Shown here piece after piece: positions 48,215 through 60,971 of a stretch of DNA of 64,000 nucleotides (positions within the stretch are counted from its first letter, which is position 1; each line of letters begins with the position of its first letter). Below the pieces are notes generated by a model, which saw only the letters and a program-made list of their open reading frames with translations, searched no databases and had not been told where the DNA came from. Position numbers and translations under genes: made by a program. The stretch comes from Misgurnus anguillicaudatus (Eukaryota > Chordata > Actinopteri > Cypriniformes > Cobitidae), in contig NC_073356.2 of the NCBI RefSeq assembly GCF_027580225.2, positions 2,666,001 through 2,730,000 of the forward strand, given 5' to 3'.

Positions 48215-49325
48215 ACAGTTCATGACACTATTGTTCTCCAAAAGTGAGTACAAGCAGGCAAAACCAGCCTAATTTTTGTGATAAAGTGATATATATTGTC
48301 TACCGTAGTGAAATCAACATTAATTGCAGTACCACAACTTAGTGGTAAGCATATTGAAATAATTTGGTGATGAATTAGTTCATGTTGAAAATTGCAGACT
48401 TTGGTATTTTGACAAATTTGATGTTTCAGATTTATACGGGTCTTTTCTAGGAAAAATGTAATACTACTACTAAGTAAAAACATTAGGATTAGTCTTTTCT
48501 CCAGTCCTCTGTGTGTGGTGCAGAAAGTCCAATCTGGAGGAAGCATTAAAATTACTTCTGCAGAAGAGTAGAAAAAAAAGAAGTCTGGGAACTGAACCCT
48601 TTGTTTTTCTAATCTAATGAGAACTTCAAACCAGGATGTTCCAGCTGTTATATAAGCCACACTACTTCATGTGAAGTTTGATATTTGACGAGTAATTATA
48701 CAAGAAACATTTATAGACAGGAAGAAAGAGGAGGTGGGGCTTTTTTGAAAGTGTGGTTGGTAGCAAATGGAGAACAAATGTTAGTAACAGGAAGAGATCA
48801 AGGCCTAGTGAAAATGGAGTAAAGTGGTGAGGGCAGCGATTCAGGATGTACAGAGAGGAAATCCCATTGATAATCACACATTTACTATAAAGAGATGAAG
48901 AAGGGGATTCAGTCTGGGACCTGTTGTGTAAGACGGTGTAAATATTATTATGCTGCATTTCTTGGACATTTATACAGCTCATAATTCACCCTAAAATCTA
49001 TAGAAATAATTAACATTAGCTTTATTATGACAGTAATGCTAAATGTTTTATTGATATAATTACTATGTGTAATTACTTTATTACATCAAGAAATAATATT
49101 ATAATAATATTGCAAAATGTTTAATTATCTATAGGCTTTATATTCTTATTCATATTCATATTATAATGTAATGCAACATGGACATGTTTTATGACATGCA
49201 CGCTTTGTTGCAAATTTTTTACAGGTTTGTACTTTGCATATAATATTCTAATCACTACATGAATATATTTAAATACATATGCATGAATCATGACATTTTA
49301 TACTGTCTTCATGGAACTTTAAAGT
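48215..49325. other. no gene seen
   Basis: Two minus-strand open frames (48220-48660 and 48662-48982) are among the longest here, but show no domain, no conserved motif and no convincing splice context. Regarded as chance. Confidence 0.4.
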
Positions 49326-49520
49326 AGGGCTGCAAAGCAATTAATCGCGACTAATCGCTTGCAGAATAAAAGTTTTGTTTTCATTATATATGTGTGTGTA
49401 TAATATATAAATACACACACATGCATGAATATATTTAAGAAATATATATATATATATATAATGTAAAAAAAACTTTTATTCTGCAATCGATTAGTCACAA
49501 TTAATCATTTTGCAGCCCTC
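49326..49520. mobile_element. AT-rich palindromic MITE (AGGGCTGCAAA ends)
   Basis: AGGGCTGCAAAGCAATTAAT at the left and ATTAATCATTTTGCAGCCCT at the right. ATCGCGACTAATCG and ATTCTGCA arms enclose (TA)n and ACACACATGC, a strong hairpin. Confidence 0.85.
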
Positions 49521-49524
49521 CTAC

Positions 49525-51860
49525 TACATAAACAGGCAATATTTGTTTTCGTAAACATTTTAGGCTTTCTTTGGTTATGTGTATCATGTTTGTGTGACAA
49601 GTATTCGTTGAGTTTCAATTGATTTTTGCAATGTGTTTTGAGAGACAGCTGGCGGAGACAGTAATGTCTGAATGCGCACCCTGTTTGTTTTCTTTATTTG
49701 ACAAAAACACAAAGATCTGTTGTTATTGTGAATGTACACAAATTAAAGAAGACCCTTCACAGTTTTAAATGATGTCAAACACGTAAGTGTATGATTATTA
49801 ATGATGAGTATTTTAAGTTGATTCTGCCATGATAAGGAGAAAACACGTCAAAACGCGGCGCCGCCTTTTTGGACCCCAGGGGGTTAAATACCTAAAGTAT
49901 TACAATGCACATGTCCAAACATCACAGTATTACTATGATAATGTTTTTATGTTGCAGAGGTCATCAGACAGCATAGTTTTGACTTTATGCTTCAACCCTT
50001 GTTAGACTGCGAACTATTTTAACAAGGACGATCCTGCAATTCCAACACCGCTTCTCATGTTCAGTCACATGATTCATCCAAATATGTGACAGGTCATTTG
50101 AGATTTACTCTTTTCATCACTTGAGCACCTTCAAGGCAGAATGCCAGCAGCAGCAGCAGGACAGTTTATAAGTGCTTATAACACAGTCTTAAGCTGTTTG
50201 CCGCGATTTCAGTGAGACCTGTAAAAGCTGTAAATGTCATTTTTCCATTTTGACCCCCATTTGTCATTGGTTAAGGAATGTGAACACACAGGACCTTAAA
50301 TCACACACACACACACACACATATACAGTAGCACTCAGTCCCCCATGACAAACAAAATTTTACCCCAGCTGTTCCTGCCCGTTTCACCGCCGCTGTGCAG
50401 AAATAATTGGTACAGAACGTTCTGGAGAATGAATATGCGAGCAAATCTCTGTGAGGGGAACAGATCATAAAAACAGATGCCTCGTGTTCCCTCCAAAACT
50501 GTGAATAAGGCTTTATGGTTTGGACCGGTACTAAAATCTGTCACGTTACACTTGCTCTGTCTTTTCGTTCTTAACACACAACGATCATCTTTTCAAAATA
50601 AAATACCTCAGGTTAGTCACATGCTACAAAATATTTCAGGATGATTCATCGACTGTTAATGTCTCATATTAGCATGTTTGCTTCATCATCTCTTCATTCA
50701 TACGTAGCTGTTTCTTCTGACCCTTCTAGTAACTTAGGGGACATACACACCAAAGCTTTTTATGCCGTTGAAAATGCCCGGCGCATTGCTGTTGTAAGCG
50801 TTTAACGTGACTCAGATCTTTGTAAACTCTTCTACTCACAGCAAAATGCAATGTTGAAATCGTCTGAGTAAGAGTTTGTTTAGCGAGGTGGGCAGTTTCA
50901 TATCTGTTTACTAACCATCACTTCATCTGCGAGGTCTTGTTCAGCAGAAGAGACAGTTTCACTCTTTATTTCTCTCTCTTTCTCTTTCACTTCCTTTTTT
51001 TGTTGTTCACTCGCTCTCATATTAAAGGATCCACATCAAAGAACCCCTGAAGTGTTTGTCTGCAGGTGTATAGTTTTTATGATCGCTCTGATGTATTCTG
51101 TCTCACATGCTCTTGATTTGGTGGCTCATAAAGCAATGGGGTTTGCCTTTGGGGTCTCAATTTTTAAATTTAAAGGAAAGCAGGTTAATACGTTACTCTT
51201 TGAAGTGCTGGATTTTATAGAGATGTGGCCCCTCTGCCGCTGCATCGACAATAAATGAAAAACAGGTTATTCATTAGTCTAAAACTTTATTTTTTTTACC
51301 CAAATTGATATTCCATTTCAGAATCTAATTTGTAATCCTGGTAAATAAAAACAGTCCATCACAGTGAGTTTTGAAAGATTTTCTCATGTTACAGTAAGTG
51401 AATGTGACAGTTTTCATACTGATGGGCAGTAATTGATATTTCCCCTCTTGCGCTCTCTGATTGAAGAGAAAGAAAGTGGAAATACAAAGAAACTCAATTC
51501 TGTACAGGCTGAAGGAATGTATCACTTATCTGATTTGGGAAAACCCAACACCATTCAGATTCAATTGAGGTTAGTTAGAGGAGACTTTAACCTTGTGCAG
51601 CAAAACAATTCGCCTCTGAATGGATCCAGAATATGGTAAAGCTTTTTCTCTGTTGATCTCAGAAAGATTTTACAGGGGCTTCAGAAACTATCAGATGTAG
51701 GATGAGGCAGAGATACAATCTTATGTACACACCAAACGTGAATTCAATGATTTGCATGAATACATTACATATAAAGTCAATGCAAAGACACAAACTGATG
51801 CAATGCAAATGACGGCAATTGGGCAATGCAATTGCTGCAAAAACACACTATCCGCCTTAC
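49525..51860. other. no gene seen
   Basis: No recognisable coding exon. A CAG repeat scrap (CAGCAGCAGCAGCAGGACAG) lies near 50148. The plus-strand open frame at 51052-51258 lacks any known domain. Confidence 0.4.
50303..50322. repeat. (CA)n microsatellite
   Basis: About ten CA units within ordinary AT-rich DNA. Confidence 0.95.
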
Positions 51861-52857
51861 AGGGACATTCCACTTTTTTTTAATATGCTCATTTTCCAGC
51901 TCCCCTAGAGTTAAACATTTGATTCTTGAAAATCCCCTTGGTTACTTTCAATGGCGGGGGACTTTTTTCGGGCGCTGCGTTATATCACTAAGCTTGCTGC
52001 AGCCATGTTAAATCAGCAAAGTTCTTGATTATTATGCCAGAATGAGAGTATAGTTCCTAGACATATCAACCTAGAAAATCACAACTTTTAATTTTCTGTC
52101 ATTCTTAGTACACGATGTAACTAAAGAAGAGTCAAGTTTTAAATAGGAAAAATATCCAAACTCTTTGGTAGGGATGGGACGGTATGAAAATTTCATATCA
52201 TAATTATATTGACCAAAGTTATCACAGTTATCAATATTATCGAGGTTTTGTTAAAATGAGATGGAAATTTTGAAAAAGAACTGATACACACACTAAAAAC
52301 ATTTGAACAAGTTTTATTTTTGAAAATCACAATTTAATATTTCATGTCCCTGAAATTATTTCTGTGGTAAAAAAATAAATAAATAAATCGGTCTAATAAG
52401 TTTACCGTGAATGAATACAATACATGCCTTCTTATGCAAAAACTATGTTGCATGTGGGCGCCTGCGTCAAACTGATTCTGGCTGGACAGGATTTACAGCG
52501 AGTTTTCAAAATCACGGTAATCAAACACAGTTGTAATGATAATTACATTTTAAACAATAATACTAACCGCCAGGACATTTTATGGTGGTTAATCATGAAA
52601 CCGGTAATCGTCCCATCCCTACTCTTTGGTTATTCTTTAGTATGATGCTAATGGTCTAATCAGATTCAATGGATTGTGCTAAGCTATGCTAAAAGTGCTA
52701 GCGCCAGACCCAGAGATCAGCTGAATGGATTCCAAAACGGTAAAAATCAAATGTTTAACTCTGAGATGCATATGTCCATCATTTTTCAGACAAACACATT
52801 TTTAGTTATTTAAAAAAAAGTCCTAGATCTTTCAGTTTATAAAATGCAAAGATATGG
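51861..52857. mobile_element. AGGGACATTCCACTTTTTT element hosting a nested hAT MITE
   Basis: The left part AGCTCCCCTAGAGTTAAACA, then TTTGATT, is echoed in inverted form at about 52736-52765 (AAAAATCAAATGTTTAACTC). A GCTAATGGTCTAATCAGATT, GTGCTAGCGCCAGAC segment lies between. It is split by 52169-52621. The right end is uncertain. Confidence 0.6.
52169..52621 (+). mobile_element. TAGGGATGGGACG hAT-like MITE, complete copy
   Basis: Terminal inverted repeats TAGGGATGGGACGGT and the complement of its GTCCCATCCCTA-type end. Flanked by CTCTTTGG at 52161-52168 and 52622-52629, an 8-bp target duplication. 453 bases, no transposase. The interrupted sister is at 40969-42248. Confidence 0.9.
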
Positions 52858-53100
52858 GGGCGGTTTCCCGGACAGGGATTAGCATTAATCGGGACTAGGC
52901 CTTAGTTTAATTAGAAAATATAACTAGTTTGAACAAACATGCCTTACTAAAAACATTATTTTTGTGCATTTTGAGGCAAAACAAAGGGCACTGATGTATT
53001 TAAAGATATTTTAATGTCAGTGCAAGTTGTTTTCAGTTTGGACAGCTCTTACATTTATTTAAGTCTAGGACAAGTCTAATCCCTGTCCGGGAAACCGCCC
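52858..53100. mobile_element. 243-bp MITE with perfect 23-bp inverted repeats
   Basis: GGGCGGTTTCCCGGACAGGG(ATT) at both ends in opposite orientation. ATGG on both sides may be the target duplication. The decayed relative is at 26865-27223. Confidence 0.9.
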
Positions 53101-53259
53101 ATGGAGTCCACATCATTTAAGTCAAAAAAATGTGCATCCATCCTTCACAAAAGTAATCCAGTCGGCTGAGGGTAATCTTCGCAGGTTTTTTTTCCGTAGG
53201 AATAACAAAATGTAAAATTTAAATGAAAATAACTAATGTCCGGTTATGCTGCAACCTTA

Positions 53260-53688
53260 CGCTGGATTTCCACCAACTGCGGATGGGCTGCAAATCAGCT
53301 CCGCTGCGTTACGGCTCCGCACTCCACCGCACGCCAATATCCACCAGTTCAGTATTTGTTGCAGAGCGGCTGCGTGCTGAAGTGACGAGGACCCATGAGG
53401 TCTCGCAAATTCACGTGATGATCGCGTGATATCTAGTTCTGTCTCCACCCATTATGGCGTTAAATTATGACGTTTTGGTGGATCAGCCCAGATCATGACA
53501 TGAGATCTCACGAATTCAGGTATGATCACGCGATATAGTAATGGCTCCGCCCTCGGGAGCTGTCCGACATCCGCCAAAAATAGAAGCTCTGCGTATTTGT
53601 TCCGGATGGCCGGAGCTGTGACGGATTCAGAATGCTGTCAGTGGAAATACACACATTGACTTGAACGGAAACCGGTGGAAATCCAGCG
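53260..53688. mobile_element. CpG-rich Harbinger-like MITE
   Basis: Ends CGCTGGATTTCCACC and GGTGGAAATCCAGCG, flanked by TTA at 53257-53259 and 53689-53691. The body contains inverted GCAGAGC, CCGGAGC and AATATCCACCAG motifs and many CpGs, contrasting with AT-rich flanks. No transposase. Confidence 0.85.
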
Positions 53689-53691
53689 TTA

Positions 53692-55625
53692 GACGCCTCT
53701 GCATCCAGATGACAGTGTACGAAGTTTGCGGAGGGTTCTTTGTTGCTGCTTTGTGCTAAGCACTAAGAAAAGTGCACACACTACACTGATACTCTCTCCT
53801 GAATACAGAGGCGTTTAAGATCCACATTTTGTGGACTTGAAGGAGGTGACCACCATATCCTTGCATTTGAACAACTGAAAGATCTACACTCTTAGTAGGG
53901 ATGTGTTAGTTTTTTACACATCTTTGGGCGTTAAGCTTTTAACATATTATGTGTAATTTTGTGTTTATTTTGTGTTAAAAGTAACACAAATGTGTTGTTT
54001 CAGTAATAACACAGAGATGGGTGTTTTTTTAACACATTCATTCTAAGAATGTAAGACATTTTCTAAAATAATTGAAAATATGTTAATCTAAAAATGATGG
54101 CCATATGCATCTAGGACGGCTTGAGGGTGAGTAAATCATGGGTTTAATATCATTTTTGGCAGAATATCCATTTAAACAGGTCAAGTTGAAAAGTTGAAAA
54201 TATTTATTTCATGCGAAAAATTTGCATGATTGCGAGTAATCTAGAGCAAGGAATGCTTAGCGTTTGGTGTGTATGCAGCATTTCTCGTGACTGTATGATT
54301 ATAAGTAGGCCTATATGAAAACAGAAACGTTTTAAATGAACCACAAAAACTTTTTAAAACCACAAATGAAACAGGAAGTTATAGTTCTCTGTTAAAACAG
54401 CTGCTTAGCTTTATAACATAAAGGATTCTTCATGTTTTTCATTCTTCTGGTGGATGTAAAAGTTGACCTGGTTCATTTCAGCCCTGAGACGCTGTCATAA
54501 TCTCATATTGACCTAGAAATTCATTGTCCCAAGCACATTGTCAAGCAGGGACAAGTATGTGACAAGCTTCAAATGCCACAGATGTGGAGTATAAACAGTC
54601 ATTTTCACTTCTACTATTGTATGTTTGTGTTTTCGTGCTTTTACAGTACTACGCCATCCTAAGTTTATCTATAGATTTCACTGAGATTATCCATACTGAA
54701 ATCATGGCCTAGCTCCATAGGAGCACATTCCACCGATTCCATTGGGAATTCTGCTCCACATTCCACTTGTGTTCCTGTGAGGACTTCTGTTTGTGTATTT
54801 TTAGGCTGGAATCTTTCTCTGCTTTATTTAAGGTCCCAGGACCAGGGCGCTAACCTTAAAAGAGTCCAGTGAAATATCTCCTGGCGGTGCAGGCATTAAG
54901 TCTGGATTTGTTCTCTCTTTAATTATGAGGGGCTGTACTCCCTGTGTTTACAGCAGAGCCTCTGAAAGGAACTAATCCATCATCCTGCTTGTCCTCTCCT
55001 GTGGGAGTCTGAGATGTGAAGAGCTTTCTGAGAATGCACTGGTGATTATGTGAAGACCAGCCGACCACTGATGTCACAGACAGAAATGCTGCTGACCGAT
55101 GGAGCGTTTGCAAAGAGTTTCTTTTCTTAAGCCCAAAGTACAGTCTGTTTTTTATGTGTAAAGTACACAAACGTAGGCACATGGCCGAACGCAGTAGTAT
55201 ATAGTTTATTTGACTATTGTGACAAAATGCAATGTCCTTCTCTTGGCTACATACTACATAATCTGCTGTAGGCGCATGCGTGACCTGCTTGTACAATGTA
55301 CGCTGGGTTTGAAAAATCTGGCGTGCATGTACAGTACGAGCGCACTCTTCTGACCATGAAAAATGCATCATGCGCACTGTACAGGGACCCTCGCGTAGGT
55401 TTTGCATAAATAATGAGCCATACTTTGGCCTTTACACACAAAAAATTGTGTTTGGCATCACCAACCAGAAAACATAAGATTTTTCTTGCTCGGATGTTTC
55501 TCTTTCATAGCTCAGGAGATTTGATAGAGATCTCAGTTATGCTTTATTTAAGGATCAAGTATGTAAGTATAAGTAGAAATAAAAATAGAAATTAATTAAA
55601 CAATTGTTGAAATACATTGGAGTAA
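53692..55625. other. no gene seen
   Basis: Contains an AACACA/TGTGTT-rich stretch near 53915-54030 and a scrap of the GGGATAGTTCACCC family (GAGGGTGAGTAAATCATG) near 54122. The minus-strand open frame at 54919-55407 shows no known domain. Confidence 0.4.
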
Positions 55626-55629
55626 ACTG

Positions 55630-55760
55630 TAAAAGACTTTAACTGCACTTTTTGTGTTATTGCTTTCCTTTGACAAATCATTTTGCTGTTCCTCGCTTTT
55701 TGTAAGTTGCTTTAGAATAAAGCGTCTGTTTTATGCCTAAATAATAATGTAAAAAAAGTC
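55630..55760 (+). mobile_element. retroposon tail, sister of 37376-37500
   Basis: GCACTTTTTGTGTTATTGCT, then TTTTGTAAGTTGCTTTAGAA, TAAAGCGTCTG and TAATAATGTAAA. Confidence 0.6.
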
Positions 55761-55984
55761 AAAATGTTTCAATATTGTCTTTAACAATATTGACTTCTTA
55801 ACAAATCTGAGTTTGTGTTAAAATCTTATCTGAAACTCTAATAGAGACTTTCTTTTAGGAGACTCAAGCTGAGGTTTCATTTGCTCTTCATTGATATCTG
55901 GGAGAAATAATTCATTCATTAGAGAGATTTCATCTGGTTAACATATTGCTGTTGTGCTGAGCTGGTTGAGGTTCTTGAAATTTC

Positions 55985-56372
55985 TTAAAGGGGACATATC
56001 ATGAAAATCTGACTTTTTCCATGTTTAAGTGCTATAATTGATTTCCCAGGGCTTCTATCAACCTAAAAAATGTGAAAAAGATCAAGCTAGTAACTTAGTT
56101 TTGGTAAACCATTCTCTGCAAGAATGTGAATAAATAGCTCATTGAAATTTGGCTCCCCCTTGTGATGTCAGAAAGGGATAATCTCGCCTCTTAATCTGCA
56201 CTATCCAACCACAGCACTGCCATTAAGTGCAGGGATCAGCTCATTAGAAAGGACACACCAAAAACAGCACATTTTAATTTTTATTTTTTGAGCTAGAATT
56301 TGACATTCGTACTCTGAGGACACCAAAGATTTTACATCTTAGAAAAGTCTTGTGAAATGTCTCCTTTAAAAC
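55985..56372 (+). mobile_element. GGGGACATATCATGA-family element
   Basis: The best preserved left end (AAAGGGGACATATCATGAAA) of the four copies in the window. Ends AAGTCTTGTGAAATGTCTCC. Confidence 0.85.
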
Positions 56373-56899
56373 ACCTTATTTAATTACAATAATATGGATT
56401 AACAAAAACTACAAAACACAAACAGATCTTGTCTCACATAAATTGACAGCAGATATATTTTGACTTAAGGCTAAACTTTATTTCTTAGCCCAGCCTTAAC
56501 CTGGCCTGACATTCAGTTAGTTATTGTCCACACAGGATTGAGGTCAGATATTCTCTCGATGGATATGAGATTTTTCATCTTGAGAGGAAGAAAATATGAT
56601 GGCTGCTATAAAAGAATGATTTTAGCAGAATTATTAATAATGCCGTATAGGTTTGAGGGAGACGTGTAAAACTAGCTGATGGACAGTGAGCTGGGAATCT
56701 CTCTTTCATCATATTTCATGCTAATGACTCGAGCTGTGACCGCCTGCTCAAATTACATCCTGATGGAGTGATCAGGCAGCAAGCCAGGCAGACATGATGG
56801 GTAATATGTCAGTGTTGAAGAGAGACGTGTGTGTGTGTGTTTAGCAGTTTTGCTTTAAGTATCCAGGGAATTAATGCAGTAATGGAAGACATTAAAGCA

Positions 56900-57680
56900 G
56901 TCAATTCAGATGTAATTGCTGCTAATGGAAAGTGGTTTTTCATACCCTTTCTGACAACTCCCACTGCATACAGCAGTGCAAGACAAGTCATAAACCCCGC
57001 CCTCTTCGTGCAAACGAATGGGACTCGGGTCAAAAAGAAAAGAAGTGGCACTTCCAATACCATTTATGAAAGATGATTTTGGTCCTTTAAGGTAGTTGTT
57101 ATCATGCTGATATATGTTCAATTGTTCATTTTTGTAATAAGATATAGATAAGATTAGATTTGTTGATATAGAAACAGGGCGTGCCTTTATTATTGACATT
57201 TGTGATTGACAGCTTCTTTGAGCAGACTCTCTGAGCTTCGAGGGAAGATTGAAGATATAACTAACTATTAATTTTCGATTTCTGTGTTATTTCACATCGA
57301 CAAAATGAGTTGAATTAAACTTACCTTATTTTAGCAAGCCAGTCAAATGAGTCGTTCAAGGGGTGTGGTTGAATTGGGCGCGTGAGCGTTTGGGCAGAAC
57401 TTTGATACCGCGGCCCCGCCTCCGGGCTCCATGGACGATTCCTTCTGCGCATGCCCTGGCTCCAAACTGTCGTTTTTGCGTAACATGCCAACCCCCATCG
57501 TTGAACATTTTACGCTCAGTTCATTACAATGGAAGGAAGCAGCGTCGGCTCGTCCATCCTTTTTACAGTCTATGTGACTGGCCGCTATGATTGGCTCCAA
57601 AAAGAAGTCATTCCCCATAGACCCTCATGTAAAAATGCTTAACTTTACAGCAGAAAATAATACAGTTTACAGCCTGGTAA
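56900..57680. repeat. dispersed CpG-containing repeat
   Basis: Contains CATAAACCCCGCCCTCTTCG, a GCATGCCCTGGCTCC and CAACCCCCATCGTTGAACAT segment, TTTTTACAGTCTATG and AACTTTACAGCAGAAAATAA, resembling a widespread cyprinid MITE. The edges are not resolved. Confidence 0.45.
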
Positions 57681-57734
57681 TGATGCGCGGGTCCTGCTTT
57701 TAAGAAATATTTGGCCTGCCCCAACCCGCCCCGC

Positions 57735-58330
57735 ACCACTGTATTCAATTCAATTCAATTTTCAATTCAATTCAATTTTATTTATACAGCGCTTTTCACA
57801 ATACTCAATTGTTTCAAAGCAGCTTTACATTAATAGAAGCAGTAAAAGCACAGAAAAACGACAGAAAGCATAACATAATACACAATAGCATAAGCAGTCA
57901 AATTTGCTGCGGCTATGACGCAACATTATGAGCCAGCATATTACTAATGTAACGTCTAGGAGAAGAAGCTAAGTTAAGCCAAAGCAGGCTACCTCCCCGG
58001 AGTAAAAAACCCCCTAGGAGAAAAAAAACAAAAACCCCGGGTTGTTTAGCCGAGGAAATAAAAATAAAAGTCCTAGGAGGGAAAAACCCTTGGGAGATAT
58101 ACATGTATATACACACATATAAACGGATAAGGAGCTTAAGCGGAGATTAAGCAGAGATTAAGCGGATATTAAGCGGGTCCTGCCGGTGGTCGTTGGTCAG
58201 GCATCAGCTGGGCATCACATTGAAGGACGACCAGTTGATCAGAGGTGTACCGACTTTCACATCTACCGGAACTGGGTCTGTTTGTCCCATTGTCCTCAGG
58301 GTCAATGGGACCCAGGGACGAGACAGGGAG
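57735..58330. repeat. TTCAATTCAATTTTATTTAT repeat, inside a GC-rich host repeat
   Basis: Begins with TTCAATTCAATTCAATTTTC and ATTTATACAGCGCTTTTCAC, passes through GTTTCAAAGCAGCTTTACAT and ends near CCCATTGTCCTCAGGGTC. It looks like the 3' part of a fish retroelement. Flanking GGCCTGCCCCAACCCGCC (57713) and AACCCACGGGGCCCACGGGT (58932) probably belong to an older split host element. Confidence 0.5.
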
Positions 58331-59200
58331 AGAAAAACAAAATCATATTAGCGTAAGGGCCGTTCACATGTAATGCAAGTGTCACACAGTGATGTGGTTT
58401 AATCAGCTTAGTTTCAGACGGACTAACTATTGAGGCATAATTGTTTCTATTTTTTACAACCCTGCACCCGTGAATCGCGACCATTAAAATAGACATACTA
58501 GGCATTTGTAATGTAAATAAAAAGAGGCTTTATTTCAGCCTATTTAGTGCTTGGAATCAGCCATTAGATTACATCGCCATGTAAACTGGCAACAACATAC
58601 GCAAATAAACCATAAAAACCAGCAAGATCATATTAATACAGAGATAGAATAATGATAAACATTTTCAACATTTACAAAGCAGCGTTTGTATTATCTATTC
58701 ACAAATTCCCAACCTTAATTTCTCCAGCAGATCGTCTTACGTTGCAGAAGTTACGTTGCCACGTAGGCCTACATAATTTAATCTTATCAAAGAACCTAAT
58801 AAAATATGAAAATATATATTCCCAAATATTTAACATATGCTACAGGTAATTAGACGCAACGTACATGTTTTTTATTTTGTTTTTAATGGCCCGCCCCGCA
58901 ATAAAGTTACAATTTCTTTACCCGCGACAACCCAACCCACGGGGCCCACGGGTTATGAGCCTTAATGCGGAATTGAACCCTAAACATTTTAGCCTGTTAT
59001 CACGGGTTATTTATGTCCATTTTGCATTTTACATGAGAAAAAAGAACTTTGCACGATTTCGATTATTAGATTGATAGTGTGTTGAAGCGGAATTTTCGTA
59101 ACGGTTTTTGATGGACTCAATTAACCAGAATGCACTGCGCGAAACTGAGTCATTAGCTCCACCCACTACAGATCGATGCAGTCTTCAGGTTTATTCGAAT

Positions 59201-59347
59201 TCATGCGGCGCCGCAAGAACTGACAACCAGATGACGTCAAGGTTCCGCGAGAGCCATGTAAAAGCAAACTCCTTCGTATGATTTCGGGAAATCGCTCTCG
59301 CGGTACTTTGACGTCATCCGGCTGTCGATTCTTGCGGCGGCGCATGA
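59201..59347. mobile_element. palindromic MITE with paired CRE sites
   Basis: TCATGCGGCGCCGCAAGAA at the left and TTCTTGCGGCGGCGCATGA at the right. The inner arms ATGACGTCAAGGTTCCGCGA and CTCTCGCGGTACTTTGACGT each contain TGACGTCA. Sister to the hairpin upstream of fuca1 at 6124-6231. Confidence 0.85.
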
Positions 59348-59936
59348 AGTGGAACAAGCCTAATAACTTCTTTTACCGCAACCAGTCAACTTGCTCTCAA
59401 ATCAGCTCAAGTCAACTTGAAGTTAGCCAGCAGACGAACCCAAATAAAGAGTAACTCTGCTTTTACCGCCTCTGAAGGGGAAATCACCAAAACCCTCGAT
59501 AAAAGATGACCAGAACCCGTGCAGTATGTCGATGTAAGGACAACAAATTCAGGCCACCGGGAGTGTTTATTGTTTACATCAACGTGACCCTCAGTTGACA
59601 CACCACTAACAGATTACTCAAAAATTTGAATATGCAGCCAGCACTTTCGTCAGGAAGATTTGGAGTCCTGTTTTCAGTAAAAATATCTAAAACATAATTT
59701 GGCTTAGTTGTAGCTTGTTTTGTGTAACTACGGTAAACATACTACGTAGAAAGTTATTATAATGTTGTTGTTATTATGAACATGAGCAAAGCAAGCAAAT
59801 GTTAGCTCATCCTGTGCAGCTGTCAATCAAAGAACGTTATCATCTACTGTCAATAATCCCGCCCCCATTTAGAACGTTCAGAATTATGTAGTCGTGCATT
59901 TTTCTTCCGGTGATTTGACGAGGTGAACGAGATTTC

Positions 59937-60225
59937 ACCAAGTAAGATGTGATCCTGGATCAACACCATTGTTGGTCCTGGATCAACATTTTCATTAACC
60001 AATCAGATTGCAGGATTAGGATTAGTGTGTATGTTAGATTTAGGTTTAGAATTGGGTTAGGGGCTTTTAAGAAATACTCCTCAAACTATTATTTCACATT
60101 AATTTGAGGGTTCAAAAATGGTTAGGGTTTGAGTTAAGGGTAGGTTTAGGTATCTTTGATTAAAACGTTGATCCAGGATCAACAAAAAATGTTGATCCAG
60201 GATCACAACTTACTTGGTGAAATCA
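59937..60225. mobile_element. foldback MITE with GATCCTGGATCAAC ends
   Basis: CACCAAGTAAGATGTGATCC at the left and GGATCACAACTTACTTGGTG at the right. The CCTGGATCAAC unit is present twice in each arm, giving four ATCC(T/A)GGATCAAC copies. Confidence 0.88.
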
Positions 60226-60431
60226 CGGCGACCGATTTGACGACCCATCAAATCACCGTTACTGTAGCAGTTAAAAGCTTGAATTTTTTATATGGAGTTA
60301 GTACATTTGATGGCAGCACAAATATGTGATGAAATATAGTGTTGGAGGCGCATAATGTTGTTTAAGGGTGGACTTACACTTTAAAGTTCTGCATAATTAA
60401 GGGCGGGGCCACTTGAGTGACGGGTGAACTG

Positions 60432-60963
60432 TAGGGCTGGTAAAAAAAAATAGATTTTTCATTAATCGTTTTTCAAAATGTTGTTGATTCAAAATCGATT
60501 CTCAAAGAGCAGGATCGATTTTTTTTCTCAGATTTATTTCTGCAAACATGTCACCCTCTTTTTTGCCTTGCGCGATGTTACCAAGGAGCGAGAGGCGAGC
60601 CTGTCATTCATTCATTCAGTGCTTAAAATGGCGGTTTCAGGTGCTTCATCGATGATGATGCCACCTTCACATAAAAAGTCAGAAGTATGAAAGCATTTTA
60701 GATTTCACAAGCAAGACGACGATGATAGTGTTGTGGCTTTTAATTTCTTTTTATTAATTACCCACTTGTAAACTGCTGTTCATTGTTCTTTTTATTAATA
60801 TAGTATTTGTATTAAATTTATATTCATTGAGTTGAATCGAGTATAAAAACCGACCCGAGAACCGGAATCGAAAATTGAATCGAGAATCAAAATTAAATCG
60901 ATTTGATAGCTTGTGAATCGAAATCGTATCGATCTGGAACATCTGAATCGATACCCAGCCCTA
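60432..60963. mobile_element. hAT-like MITE with 8-bp duplication GTGAACTG
   Basis: Ends TAGGGCTGG and CCAGCCCTA, flanked by GTGAACTG at 60424-60431 and 60964-60971. Subterminal regions are rich in ATCGAT, AATCGA and TCGATT repeats in both orientations. 532 bases, no transposase. Confidence 0.9.
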
Positions 60964-60971
60964 GTGAACTG

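Noticed and set aside
48220..48982. Adjacent minus-strand open frames of 146 and 106 residues
   Set aside because: No domain, composition typical of translated AT-rich DNA, and no paired splice signals or family resemblance.
54919..55407. 162-residue minus-strand open frame
   Set aside because: No recognisable motif or exon structure; a frame of this length can occur by chance in 64 kb.
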